54,229 nucleotides of DNA from Ignatzschineria sp. (GTDB taxonomy: Bacteria > Pseudomonadota > Gammaproteobacteria > Cardiobacteriales > Wohlfahrtiimonadaceae), in contig JASLEF010000142.1 of the NCBI GenBank assembly GCA_030151245.1, forward strand, positions 1 to 54,229. Reading direction: 5' to 3'. This document shows positions 26,492 through 35,432 of this stretch, piece after piece. Within the stretch, counting starts at the first letter, position 1. Each line of letters opens with the position of its first letter. A program made the position numbers and the translations under genes. The notes under the pieces were generated by a model that saw nothing but the letters and a program-made list of their open reading frames with translations, did not search any database and was not told where the DNA came from.

Positions 26492-26736
26492 CCATATTCA
26501 ATAGAACGAACATTGCTCAATATTGGAGAGTAAAAAGTTTAGGAAAGGAAGATCTGTGATTTTAATCGCTTATCTGAGACGTCCATCATTACTATTCTTA
26601 ATGCTGTTAGCTCTTTCTCACAAATGATGATTAAAAGATCAATCTTCTCCCCGATAACCTCTTCACTCCCTTGTCATGCTATTCCCGACACAAATCTCAT
26701 TTATCAAAGATCTTCTTGATCAGAAAATGCCGGACT

Positions 26737-27225
26737 TTAGTCTCTAAAGTTATTAAATGCTAGCGGTAGATCTTTCACCTTATCTCGAAGAATGGCAATT
26801 GCTTCTTGAAGATCATCACGCTTTTTCCCGCTAACGCGAACACTGTCTCCTTGAATAGATGCTTGAACCTTCATCTTCTCATCTTTAATGGTTTTCACAA
26901 TTTTTTTAGCCTGATCTGTTTCAAGTCCACATTTAATGATGATCGTCTGCTTCAATAGATTTCCCCCAACCTTTTCAGGTTTTGCGCTTAAATCTAAAAA
27001 GCGAATATCCACATTTCGACGGGTCATTTTTGAGGTCACCACACTTTGAACCTGTTCTAACTGAAAATCACTTTCCGCATGAAGGACAATATTCTTATCC
27101 ACTAATTCACATTTAGCACCTGTTCCTTTAAAGTCAAAACGTGTATCAATCTCTTTGATCGCTTGGTCAATCCCATTGCGAACTTCAACCATATCTGGTT
27201 CCATAACGATATCAAATGAAGGCAT
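26737..27225 (-). CDS. YajQ-family nucleotide-binding protein
   Basis: Small two-domain protein of 162 residues (PF04461). MPSFDIVMEPDMVEVRNGID at the start, and DIRFLDLSAKPEKVGGN, RVSGKKRDDLQEAI and DLPLAFNNFRD at the end are characteristic. Members bind nucleotides; in Xanthomonas a homologue binds cyclic di-GMP and alters transcription. The ATG at 27225 has AGGA eight bases upstream, and replaces a longer in-frame start. It converges on uvrB. Confidence 0.93.
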   Translation of the reverse strand: MPSFDIVMEPDMVEVRNGIDQAIKEIDTRFDFKGTGAKCELVDKNIVLHAESDFQLEQVQSVVTSKMTRRNVDIRFLDLSAKPEKVGGNLLKQTIIIKCGLETDQAKKIVKTIKDEKMKVQASIQGDSVRVSGKKRDDLQEAIAILRDKVKDLPLAFNNFRD

Positions 27226-27495
27226 AATCCATTCCTTTATATATTCAAAATTAGTATCCCCTAAATGATACAACAATACGGGACGAACCTTAAACAGTGT
27301 TCACTCTGATTGAGTAGTTTCCTACTTATATCCCCCTAAACACGTTATAATAACCTCGTAAAATTCATTCAAACAGTCTTGTTTTCCGAGAATAAACCAC
27401 GCTTTAGGCAAGATTTAACGGAATAACAACAATACAAGACATCCCATAGATTGAATTGTCTGACTTTAGCCATCAACCGACAAGGAATGACCATC

Positions 27496-28359
27496 ATGCA
27501 ATCCGTTAATACCACACATCGTGACTCACACACTGTGACCAACATCGGCTTTATCGGTGGAGGAAATATGGCGCGTGCAATTTTGACAAGCCTTAGCGAG
27601 CAGAAAGAACAATTTTCATTGTATGTCTGTGATCGTAATGCTGATAAGCGCCACTATTTCCAAAACACCCTAGGCATCACTGCCACAGAGGATTACCGAG
27701 ATTTCATCGACTCTCTTGATATCATTATCCTCGCCATTAAACCGCAAGGATTCCCAGCCCTTCTACAAGAGCTGCAGCCACTCATTAAACCTCATCAGCT
27801 GATAATCTCCGTGGCTGCAGGCGTTTCTGTCTCTGCCATTTTACGGGGGCTTAGCAAAAAAGCCCATCCGGTGATTCGAGTCATGCCCAATACCCCTTCT
27901 ACTATTGGGTTAGGAGCTTCTGCAATCTATGCGAATACCGAAGTGTCGGACCAGCAAAAAAATATAACTGATGCGATTTTTACCAGTTGCGGTGTAACAG
28001 CATGGCTACAAGACGAAAAACTCATTTCAGCAGCAGTAGCAGTGTCAGGATCAAGTCCTGCGTATATCTACTATCTTATGGAAATAATGACAAAAGTCGG
28101 CGTACAGATGGGATTAGATGAAGCGAGTAGCAAAACCTTAACACAGCAAGCAGTATTAGGCTCAGCACGATATAGCCAACTCTCTGATCTTTCTCTGGAA
28201 ACTTTAAAAAGAAATGTCATGTCGCCTAAAGGCACTACAGAGCAGGCAATATTCAGCCTGGAAGCTAACCATTTAGATCGCATTGTGGAAGATGCAATGC
28301 AAGCAGCATTTAATCGAGACCAAGAGCTTTCAGAAATTATTTCAAAAGAGATCCTATAA
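27496..28359 (+). CDS. proC: Pyrroline-5-carboxylate reductase
   Basis: Last step of proline synthesis: reduces pyrroline-5-carboxylate with NAD(P)H. The Rossmann motif GFIGGGNMARAIL is near residue 18; IRVMPNTPSTIGLGAS, AVSGSSPAYIYYLME and MSPKGTTEQAIFSLE are family signatures. The ATG at 27496 has AAGGA nine bases upstream; an ATG nine bases earlier touches that site. 287 residues. Next to yggT, as in many gammaproteobacteria. Confidence 0.96.
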   Translation: MQSVNTTHRDSHTVTNIGFIGGGNMARAILTSLSEQKEQFSLYVCDRNADKRHYFQNTLGITATEDYRDFIDSLDIIILAIKPQGFPALLQELQPLIKPHQLIISVAAGVSVSAILRGLSKKAHPVIRVMPNTPSTIGLGASAIYANTEVSDQQKNITDAIFTSCGVTAWLQDEKLISAAVAVSGSSPAYIYYLMEIMTKVGVQMGLDEASSKTLTQQAVLGSARYSQLSDLSLETLKRNVMSPKGTTEQAIFSLEANHLDRIVEDAMQAAFNRDQELSEIISKEIL

Positions 28360-28390
28360 GCCCCTATCTTATAAAATGCAGTATCACCGC

Positions 28391-28425
28391 AAAACGGAAG
28401 AAACGACCGGATCATCTTCCGTTTT
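28391..28425 (+). terminator. Terminator of proC
   Basis: AAAACGGAAGA (28391-28401) pairs perfectly with TCTTCCGTTTT (28415-28425), 13-base loop, 31 bases after the proC stop. The final TTTT and A-rich left arm allow activity in both directions. Confidence 0.8.
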
Positions 28426-28524
28426 ACATAATATCTCCTAAAATAAGAACCTTAGCCTCACAACAACTCAACTGAGTTTACAGCGGCTATTGACCACTTG
28501 AAACATCAAAGGTACTTCAACATT

Positions 28525-29088
28525 ATGATTCAAAATATTCTCGAATTTATCATTGAGATCGCTTATAGCTTTGCCATCATTTTTATTTTATTACGTTTTT
28601 TACTTCAACTGGCAAAGGCGAATTTTTATCACCCTATTGTCCAATCTATTGTAAAAGTCACCAACCCTATTGTTTTACCCATCCGTAAAATTACTCCCAT
28701 TATCGGAGGTGCTGACTGGGCCTGTATTGCTGCGGCTATCATTATCACCATAATAAAGTATGTATTATTGATGTTACTAAAAGTGATGGCTCCTATCTCC
28801 CCCTTAATTCTTGCCGGCGTTGTCATGCTCGAAATTCTTCGAAACATTATCTACATTTACCTTTTTGCCTATATTATTCAGGCAATCAGTAGCTGGATAG
28901 GATCGTCTCCGAGGCAAACGATTTTTTTAAGTCTTCTAGAGAAACTAACACACCCCATCAATAAGCGAGTACCTTTTAAGCTTCAAGCTGGCATGATGGA
29001 TTTCAGACCCATGGTCATCGTCTTAGCACTCTTCCTAGGCTTAAGAATAATCAGCTATTTTTATGCAAAACTAGTCTTCTTCTCCTAA
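28525..29088 (+). CDS. yggT: YggT-family membrane protein
   Basis: Membrane protein of 187 residues with two copies of the YggT module: FAIIFILLRFLLQLAKANFYHP with PIVLPIRKITPIIGG, then YLFAYIIQAISSWIG with LTHPINKRVPFKLQ. Family members lie near proC and are linked to osmotic or cell-division phenotypes without a known mechanism. The ATG at 28525 is chosen over an upstream TTG; neither has a strong ribosome site. A terminator separates it from proC. Confidence 0.9.
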   Translation: MIQNILEFIIEIAYSFAIIFILLRFLLQLAKANFYHPIVQSIVKVTNPIVLPIRKITPIIGGADWACIAAAIIITIIKYVLLMLLKVMAPISPLILAGVVMLEILRNIIYIYLFAYIIQAISSWIGSSPRQTIFLSLLEKLTHPINKRVPFKLQAGMMDFRPMVIVLALFLGLRIISYFYAKLVFFS

Positions 29089-29297
29089 ACACTTTTTCCG
29101 CTATTTTTCTTATAAAAGACCAAAAAAGAGAGATAGAAAGCAAGAAGAAAGCTCCTTCGGATAATTCTTTCGGAGAATTAATCATGAGTTAAGTCTCTTA
29201 ATTCATGATCATTATCTTCAAAAAGCGATATGCTGATAGCTCATCCCTTACAAAAGCCCAACTCAATGATTTACCGAACCTTTTAGTTACAATAACC

Positions 29298-29825
29298 ATG
29301 ACAATACCTCAAAACTCTGTAAAAACCTATTCTGAAGATCCGTTAAATAGTCAAACTATCTGCATCCATGAAGCCTTTATGCGAGAAGCTTTAAAGGAGG
29401 CGGAAAAGGCAAGAGCTATTGGGGAAGTCCCTATCGGTGCCGTCGTTGTTCAAAATGGTGAAATTATTGCCCGTGGCCATAATCGATCCATCATAGATTG
29501 CGATCCAACGGCACACGCCGAAATCGTTGCGATTAGAGAGGCTTGTCGTATAATGAGCAATTATCGCCTACCCAACACGACCCTTTATGTCACGTTAGAG
29601 CCTTGCACAATGTGTGCCGGAAGCTTTCTACATACAAGAATCGATACCGTGGTGTATGGCGCTGGAGACTCTCGCAATGGCGCTCTAGGCACCAATTTAA
29701 ATGTCAATGACTACAAAGCATTTAATCATAAACTTACGATTATTCCCCGTATTCTTCAAGAGGAATGTAGTACTTTAATTAAAGCGTTTTTTAAAGAACG
29801 CCGGACCAAAACTGAGGGAAAATAA
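29298..29825 (+). CDS. tadA: tRNA-specific adenosine deaminase
   Basis: Deaminates wobble adenosine A34 of tRNA-Arg to inosine. HAE (His73, Glu75 from the ATG at 29298) and PCTMC (Cys103, Cys106) form the zinc site and proton shuttle; GEVPIGAVVV precedes them. Of 175 residues. An ATG at 29205 would give a 31-residue extra N-terminus unlike E. coli TadA. Neither start has a clear ribosome site. Its stop overlaps the next start (TAATG), so it is coupled to zapE. Confidence 0.93.
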   Translation: MTIPQNSVKTYSEDPLNSQTICIHEAFMREALKEAEKARAIGEVPIGAVVVQNGEIIARGHNRSIIDCDPTAHAEIVAIREACRIMSNYRLPNTTLYVTLEPCTMCAGSFLHTRIDTVVYGAGDSRNGALGTNLNVNDYKAFNHKLTIIPRILQEECSTLIKAFFKERRTKTEGK

Positions 29826-30958
29826 TGATGACAACTATCAAAGATGCTTATTTTAAGCTGATTGAGGAGAAAGGCTTTAAGGTTGATCCTGTTCAGGTAT
29901 CAGTTGCAGAAAGCTACGATAAACTGCGTGACAAAATATTAACGGATGCGCCTCTTCAAGCAGAAGATACTCGCTCCTTTATGCAGAAAATTATCAGCCC
30001 TTTTGCTAGTAGTCCTATTACCTATAGCGATCCTCGAGGGCTCTATATCTATGGTCGTGTAGGTCGGGGAAAAACTTTTCTCATGGATCTTTTTTTCGAT
30101 AATATTGATGTTCCTAAAATTAGAGAACACTACTATCATTTTATGCAGGATGTGCATAAAAAAATGCGTCAACATCAAGGTGCGGAAGATCCCTTAAAGC
30201 TGGTGGCAAAAGAATTTGCCAAAGAGTGTAAAGTCCTCTGCGTTGATGAATTCCACGTCATTGATATTACCGATGCAATGATTCTTTATCGTCTATTAGA
30301 TGCCCTTCTCTCCGAAGGAATCTTCTTTATCACAACATCAAACCGAGAACCTGATGCGCTCTATAAAAATGGTCTCCAGAGGCAACAATTTTTACCGGCG
30401 ATTGAAATTATTAAAAAGCGCCTCGGCATTATTGTGCTCGATACAGATCAAGATTATCGAATGCGCCATATTGAAAGCGCCGATGTCTGGTTTGTGGGAG
30501 ATCAAGCCGCACAAGAGAGTCACTTTAGAACGCGATTTGAAGACATTGCCGGAGAATCTAGCGAACCTGCGGTACTAGATGTGAATGGTCATGACTTTAA
30601 GATGATTGAAATGCATGATAACTGTGCATGGTTTACCTTTGAGGAAGCGTGTAAAAAAGCACGATCATCACAAGACTTCATCTATCTTGCTGGCATTTTA
30701 GATACCGTATTTTTTAGCGGATTACCGCAGCTTACACGCTTTCTAGAGAATGAAGCTCGACGCTTTGTCATCATGATTGATGAATTTTATGACCAAGGAG
30801 TGAAAGTTATCATCGCCTCCGATGTCCCAATGAACCAACTCTATGAGCCCAAAGGTGAAAAAGCGCTCGATTTTGAATTTGATAGAACCATTAGTCGACT
30901 CATTGAGATGCAATCACAAGAATACTTAGATCAACCCAAACGTAATAACGGTAAGTAA
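29825..30958 (+). CDS. zapE: Cell division ATPase ZapE (AFG1-like)
   Basis: AAA+-type ATPase of 377 residues that in E. coli associates with the division ring under stress. Walker A GRVGRGKTFLMDLFF is at about 77-91, Walker B region LCVDEFHVIDI near 138, TTSNREPDALYKNGLQR is the sensor region. It starts in the tadA stop codon (TAATG; a second ATG follows immediately), and ydiJ begins 7 bases after its end, so the three form one operon. Confidence 0.93.
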   Translation: MMTTIKDAYFKLIEEKGFKVDPVQVSVAESYDKLRDKILTDAPLQAEDTRSFMQKIISPFASSPITYSDPRGLYIYGRVGRGKTFLMDLFFDNIDVPKIREHYYHFMQDVHKKMRQHQGAEDPLKLVAKEFAKECKVLCVDEFHVIDITDAMILYRLLDALLSEGIFFITTSNREPDALYKNGLQRQQFLPAIEIIKKRLGIIVLDTDQDYRMRHIESADVWFVGDQAAQESHFRTRFEDIAGESSEPAVLDVNGHDFKMIEMHDNCAWFTFEEACKKARSSQDFIYLAGILDTVFFSGLPQLTRFLENEARRFVIMIDEFYDQGVKVIIASDVPMNQLYEPKGEKALDFEFDRTISRLIEMQSQEYLDQPKRNNGK

Positions 30959-30965
30959 AGCTCCC

Positions 30966-33890
30966 ATGACCAGTGCCATACAACATTCTTCTGCGACAGA
31001 AAAATTTTTAGAGTCTTTAAAACAACTGCACTTTAGCGGTGATATTGAAACTAGCTATGCTCAAAGACTTATTTCAGCGACGGATAACTCGATTTACCAA
31101 ATGATGCCGGAAGCGATCATTTTTCCAAAATCAAACCAAGATGTGGAAAAAGTCATGACGCTTTTGGCGCAGCCAGAGTTTCAAAAAATAACCCTCTCCA
31201 CTCGAGGGGGTGGAACCGGTACCAATGGTCAATCCTTAAATCATGGCGTGATCCTTGATCTTTCTCGTCATATGAATCAGATTCTTGATTTTGATGCCGA
31301 TAAGCGTGTTGTTACAGTTCAAACGGGAGTGGTAAAAGATCAGCTCAATGCCTTTCTTCGCCCATTTGGTTACTTCTTTGCACCTGAGCTTTCGACCTCT
31401 AACCGTGCCACCATCGGCGGCATGATTAATACCGATGCATCCGGTCAAGGCAGCTGTGAATATGGTAAAACTAGTCAACATGTTTTAGAGATTTTAGCGT
31501 ATAAGTTAGGAGGAGAAGCCATTCATAGTCGAGCATTAAATGACCATGAACTGGCAGATATTGATCAATTCCCACTTGCCAACAAGCTCTACGATCTATT
31601 ATCTCCTGAATCATCAGCTATTCACGCTCATTTTCCACAGCTTAACCGCTTTATCACCGGATACGATCTAGATCACTTCACTCAAGATCCTCGCAGAAAC
31701 CTCAATCATCTGCTCTGTGGCTCAGAAGGAACATTAGGCGTTTTCACAGAGGCAAAGCTCAATGTTCTGCCAATTCCCAAAGAAACAGCCCTCATTCTTA
31801 TTACTTATAATGACTTCATCAAAGCATTAGAAGATGCGCCCTTTTTAATGCAATCGAATCCGACACCGACATCGATAGAAGTCATTGATAACATTGTGAT
31901 GGAAATTGCTAAAAATGATTTTATTTGGGCAACGACAGCACCCTATTTTGAGGGGATCGATTATTCAGAACTGAAAGCAATTCAACTCATTGAATTTAAT
32001 GCAGATACAGAATTGGCACTTCAACAAAAAATAGATGCTTTCACGACTTACATTCGCCATAGCGATAATAGTAGCCGTTTATCTGTTCGTCCCTTATTAG
32101 GAAAAAAGGCGGTCAATGATATTTATGGCCTACGTAAACGAGCAGTCGGATTACTCGGTGCAGTTCAAGGAGACCGTCGCCCTATTCCCTTTGTCGAAGA
32201 TACAGCGGTACCACCACAAAATCTGGCACCTTTTATTGCAGAGTTTAGAGATATCTTAGATGCGGCAAATGTCAGCTACGGGATGTTTGGACATGCAGAT
32301 GCCGGTGTTATTCATGTTCGCCCCGCACTCGACCTGAAACAAGAAGAAGACCGTCCGAAGATCCGTAATATCTCCGATCAAGTCTTCGCTTTATGCCAAA
32401 AGTATGGGGGAGCACTTTGGGGAGAACATGGAAAAGGCGTTCGCTCAGAATATGCGAAAGATTTCTTTGGTGATCTCTATCCATTAGTTCAAGAAGTAAA
32501 AGCTATTTTTGATCCCTATAATCAGCTCAATCCTGGCAAAATTTCAACGCCTAACGAAACAGCATTATTGAAAATTGATGGAGTTCCTCTAAGAGCGGAT
32601 TTTAATAGGCAAATTAACAGCCATTATTGGGCTGAAAATGCCTACAATACGACGCTCTACTGCAATGGAAATGGGGCCTGCTTTAACTATGATACGGATG
32701 CTGCAATGTGCCCTAGCTACAAAGCCACTCGAGAAAGAGTTCACTCTCCCAAAGGCCGTGCCGAACTCATTAAAGAGTGGTTACGTCAAAGATCCAATAA
32801 TATTGTAAATAAAGCGTTTGAAACGGAAGTCTATGACTCTTTATCACTCTGCTTAAGCTGTAAATCTTGTGCCGGAGAATGTCCAATTAAGGTCAATATT
32901 CCCGCTTCAAAATCACAGTTTCTCAATCAATATTATCAAAATCATCAACGTCCATTTTATGAAAAGCTTCTAATCAATGCTGAGAAAATGGCAATAACAA
33001 CCCAAAAAGTTAGTAGCGCTTATAACTTAATTGCTAGTAGCAAACTTGGAAAAAAAGCATTTGATTTCTTCGGTCTTGTGGATCTCCCTCTCATGGAGCG
33101 CCGCCAGTATCATCCTGCCAACAAGTTATACAAAGAGTTATCCACAGATAATTTATCACAATTAGTACAAGTCAAAGATAAGGAGAAAGCAGTAATTATC
33201 GTGCCGGACTCCTTCTTTATGTTCTATGATGCCACCACTTTTAATGCAACGGTAGAACTTCTCCACAAGCTAGATATAGAGGTTTTTGTTGCCCCTTATC
33301 ACCCCTCTGGAAAAGTTGCTCAGGTGTATGGCGCGCTCTCTCAATTTGAAGAAGAAGCAAAACAACAACATGCCTTATTAGAAACACTTCACGCCTATGG
33401 GATTGCGCTCATAGGTATTGAACCCCCCATCACCCTCACTTATCGTGATGAATATCCGGCAATAGGGTTAGATACGCCCAACGTAGAGCTGGTTCAAGAA
33501 TGGTTAAGTCGCTACTTACAACAGCAAGAGAATATCCCTCAAGCAACAGCGGACACCACCTTGAAACTGATGAGTCACTGTACAGAGAAAACCAATGCCA
33601 CCCATGCACCAAAAGCTTGGCAGGAGGTCTTTCAGGCTTTTGGTCTACAATTAGAGCTGATGAAATCGGGTTGTTGCGGAATGAGTGGTGGTTTTGGTCA
33701 TATCAAAAAAAATGTCGAAATCTCTAAAAAAATCTATTCTCAATCTTGGGCAGAGATTGTCGCTAATAATGCTCCATCCACATTATTAGCGACAGGATCT
33801 TCTTGTAGAGGTCAAGTGAAACGATTAGATAAAGTCTCAATTGTTCATCCTTTAGTGAAATTAAATGCCCTGATAGCCACGGAACAATAA
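30966..33890 (+). CDS. ydiJ: FAD-linked oxidase with Fe-S domains, YdiJ-type D-2-hydroxy acid dehydrogenase
   Basis: Large flavoprotein of 974 residues. An FAD_binding_4 domain (STRGGGTGTNGQSLNHGVIL near 80) and FAD-oxidase C-terminal domain (GMFGHADAGVIHVRP; GEHGKGVRSEY) are followed by ferredoxin-like cysteines (CLSCKSCAGECP near 637) and a CCG domain (SHCTEKTN; KSGCCGMSGGFGH). Homologues oxidise D-2-hydroxyglutarate or D-lactate and pass electrons to the quinone pool. Seven bases after zapE. Family assignment is secure; the exact substrate is not. Confidence 0.92.
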   Translation: MTSAIQHSSATEKFLESLKQLHFSGDIETSYAQRLISATDNSIYQMMPEAIIFPKSNQDVEKVMTLLAQPEFQKITLSTRGGGTGTNGQSLNHGVILDLSRHMNQILDFDADKRVVTVQTGVVKDQLNAFLRPFGYFFAPELSTSNRATIGGMINTDASGQGSCEYGKTSQHVLEILAYKLGGEAIHSRALNDHELADIDQFPLANKLYDLLSPESSAIHAHFPQLNRFITGYDLDHFTQDPRRNLNHLLCGSEGTLGVFTEAKLNVLPIPKETALILITYNDFIKALEDAPFLMQSNPTPTSIEVIDNIVMEIAKNDFIWATTAPYFEGIDYSELKAIQLIEFNADTELALQQKIDAFTTYIRHSDNSSRLSVRPLLGKKAVNDIYGLRKRAVGLLGAVQGDRRPIPFVEDTAVPPQNLAPFIAEFRDILDAANVSYGMFGHADAGVIHVRPALDLKQEEDRPKIRNISDQVFALCQKYGGALWGEHGKGVRSEYAKDFFGDLYPLVQEVKAIFDPYNQLNPGKISTPNETALLKIDGVPLRADFNRQINSHYWAENAYNTTLYCNGNGACFNYDTDAAMCPSYKATRERVHSPKGRAELIKEWLRQRSNNIVNKAFETEVYDSLSLCLSCKSCAGECPIKVNIPASKSQFLNQYYQNHQRPFYEKLLINAEKMAITTQKVSSAYNLIASSKLGKKAFDFFGLVDLPLMERRQYHPANKLYKELSTDNLSQLVQVKDKEKAVIIVPDSFFMFYDATTFNATVELLHKLDIEVFVAPYHPSGKVAQVYGALSQFEEEAKQQHALLETLHAYGIALIGIEPPITLTYRDEYPAIGLDTPNVELVQEWLSRYLQQQENIPQATADTTLKLMSHCTEKTNATHAPKAWQEVFQAFGLQLELMKSGCCGMSGGFGHIKKNVEISKKIYSQSWAEIVANNAPSTLLATGSSCRGQVKRLDKVSIVHPLVKLNALIATEQ

Positions 33891-33974
33891 TCGCTATAAC
33901 AGAAATTTGGTCATAATTCTTAAATAGTTCAACTATTTTTAGTCATCTCTCTGGGAAAACATTATATAAAGTTG

Positions 33975-33980
33975 TACAAT
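33975..33980 (+). promoter_or_regulatory. Possible -10 box of the RNA candidate
   Basis: TACAAT, one mismatch from consensus, sits just before the structured region. A second AT-rich candidate TATATA is at 33963-33968. No convincing -35 hexamer is found for either, so the promoter is uncertain. Confidence 0.35.
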
Positions 33981-33981
33981 A

Positions 33982-34080
33982 TAAAGCTGTAAAACAGATT
34001 ATTTCGTCATCCCAATGGATGGAATAAATTGTTTCCTACGAAATTGAACGCATCAAGATTTTCTTCGATGCGTTTTTTTT
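33982..34080 (+). ncRNA. Candidate structured small RNA with intrinsic terminator
   Basis: Over about 99 bases the sequence folds neatly. CTGT/ACAG forms a small hairpin (33987-33997). ATTTCGT (34001-34007) pairs perfectly with ACGAAAT (34038-34044), enclosing a CATCC-CAAT-GGATG hairpin (34008-34021) and a weak GAA/TTC hairpin (34022-34035), a three-way-junction shape. A 12-bp terminator stem with one bulge follows and ends in eight T. There is no coding potential. It begins about 90 bases after ydiJ and ends 173 bases before qor. It could be an independent small RNA, the processed 3' end of the ydiJ transcript, or an attenuator. I recognise no family. Confidence 0.55.
34047..34080 (+). terminator. 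Strong intrinsic terminator ending the RNA candidate
   Basis: AACGCATC (34047-34054) pairs with GATGCGTT (34067-34074); the loop pairs further (AAGA with TCTT, one bulged C). Eight T end the site (34073-34080). Stem and T run make it one of the strongest terminators in the window. Confidence 0.92.
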
Positions 34081-34253
34081 ATTCCCAGAACGACTTCTGA
34101 TCATCATAGACTCACGTTAAGTTTTTCGTTAAGATGTTAAGATCTGTTTTTCTTTAAATTTCTCTAGATTATTAAAATACTTATAACTACTGCGCGATTC
34201 AACATTCATCGCTTTTCAACTAGAGAATCAAACTATAAAAGGGAGTCGTCGAT

Positions 34254-35237
34254 ATGAAAGCCGTTATTCTCACAGAATTTGGAGAACCATCTGTCCTTAA
34301 AATGGGGGAGAAAGAGCGCCCCGCTTTAAATCCTCATGATATTTTAATCAAAGTAAAAGCCGCAGGCGTCAACCGCCCTGATATCATTCAGCGAAAAGGA
34401 TATTATCCAGCGCCTAAAGGGGAGCCACAAGATATTTTAGGTCTGGAAGTTGCCGGTATTGTCGAAGAGATCGGCGCTGATGTTACACAGTGGCAAATTG
34501 GGGATGAAGTCTTCTCTTTAATTGGCGGCGGCGGTTATGCTGAGTATGTCCGTGTTGATGAGTTCCTCGCTCTTCCAAAGCCTAAAAACTTAAGCTTTAT
34601 TGAAGCCGCTAGCATGCCAGAAACCCTTTATACTGTTTGGAATAACGTCTTCCAACGAGGCGCTCTAAAAAAAGGAGAGAAATTCCTAGTACACGGCGGT
34701 AGTAGCGGAATAGGTATTACAGCCATTCAACTCGCAAAAATTATCGGTGCTGAGGTTTTCACCACAGTCGGGAGCTCCGAAAAACAAGCCGCAGTTAAAG
34801 CCCTTGGCGCTTCAATTGCCGTCAATTATAAAGAGGAAGATTTTTTAGAAGCTCTCAAAGAACAAGGGGTCGATGTCATTCTTGATATGATCGGCGGAGA
34901 TTACTACGAGAAGAATATTGAGCTTCTTAATCCGGATGGACGCCTCGTCTATATCAACTCCATGGGCGGTGCAAAAGTAACTGCAAATCTGATGAAAATT
35001 ATGCAAAAACGCATTACATTGACAGGTAGTACTTTACGCGCCCGAGAATATGAGTTCAAACGAGGATTGACAGAAGATATCCGCAAAGAGGTGCTACCAT
35101 TGCTCGAAAAAGGACATTTTAAACCTGTTATCTATCAAGTTTTCCCCCTAGAAGAGGCTGATAAAGCCCATGAGCTCATGGAATCTAGCGAACACATTGG
35201 TAAAATTGTCTTAGAAGTGTCAGCTCCACAACTTTAA
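34254..35237 (+). CDS. NAD(P)H quinone oxidoreductase, zeta-crystallin/PIG3 type
   Basis: Medium-chain dehydrogenase/reductase of 327 residues without the zinc site of alcohol dehydrogenases. AAGVNRPDIIQRKGYYP is the PIG3-type quinone-oxidoreductase signature near residue 35, and VHGGSSGIGITAIQLAKI near 147 is the NADPH-binding motif. GGGAG ten bases before the ATG supports the start. Members reduce quinones one or two electrons at a time. Monocistronic: an RNA terminator precedes it and a terminator follows. Confidence 0.9.
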   Translation: MKAVILTEFGEPSVLKMGEKERPALNPHDILIKVKAAGVNRPDIIQRKGYYPAPKGEPQDILGLEVAGIVEEIGADVTQWQIGDEVFSLIGGGGYAEYVRVDEFLALPKPKNLSFIEAASMPETLYTVWNNVFQRGALKKGEKFLVHGGSSGIGITAIQLAKIIGAEVFTTVGSSEKQAAVKALGASIAVNYKEEDFLEALKEQGVDVILDMIGGDYYEKNIELLNPDGRLVYINSMGGAKVTANLMKIMQKRITLTGSTLRAREYEFKRGLTEDIRKEVLPLLEKGHFKPVIYQVFPLEEADKAHELMESSEHIGKIVLEVSAPQL

Positions 35238-35282
35238 TAAGCTTTAAAAAATATCCTAGAGAACCAATAGAGATAAATAATA

Positions 35283-35317
35283 AAAAAAGAGGCCTCTCAT
35301 AGTGAAGCCTCTTTTTT
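35283..35317 (+). terminator. Terminator of the quinone oxidoreductase gene
   Basis: AAAAAAGAGGC (35283-35293) pairs perfectly with GCCTCTTTTTT (35307-35317), 13-base loop, about 45 bases after the stop. Strong, and able to act in both directions. Confidence 0.9.
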
Positions 35318-35432
35318 GTCATATTTCGATCCTCTCTCTATCACCACTACCTCAGCAATAAAACTTTTCATCATCAGACAAACAGAGTACGATAAATTCG
35401 TTTCCCTAAAAAATAATGATGCGATTCAACTT

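Larger units (their letters stand above)
26139..26736. other. Long gap between convergent uvrB and yajQ
   Basis: About 600 bases. At 26149-26190 there are 2.6 copies of a 16-base repeat. A doubtful open frame lies at 26229-26432. A minus-strand hairpin with a T run is at 26452-26491. From 26492 to 26736 I see no gene. Confidence 0.5.
33891..34253. other. Gap after ydiJ holding an RNA candidate and the qor leader
   Basis: About 360 bases. It contains the structured RNA candidate at 33982-34080 and its terminator, then three GTTAAG copies (34116-34121, 34128-34133, 34136-34141) before the qor start. No gene of any length is seen. Confidence 0.6.

Noticed and set aside
28629..28847. Open frame on the minus strand inside yggT
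   Set aside because: Antisense to a secure membrane-protein gene, no ribosome site, no family resemblance.
35316..35432. In-frame upstream part of the YeiH-like permease
   Set aside because: It overlaps the qor terminator and has no permease-like sequence; the ATG at 35433 fits the family start.
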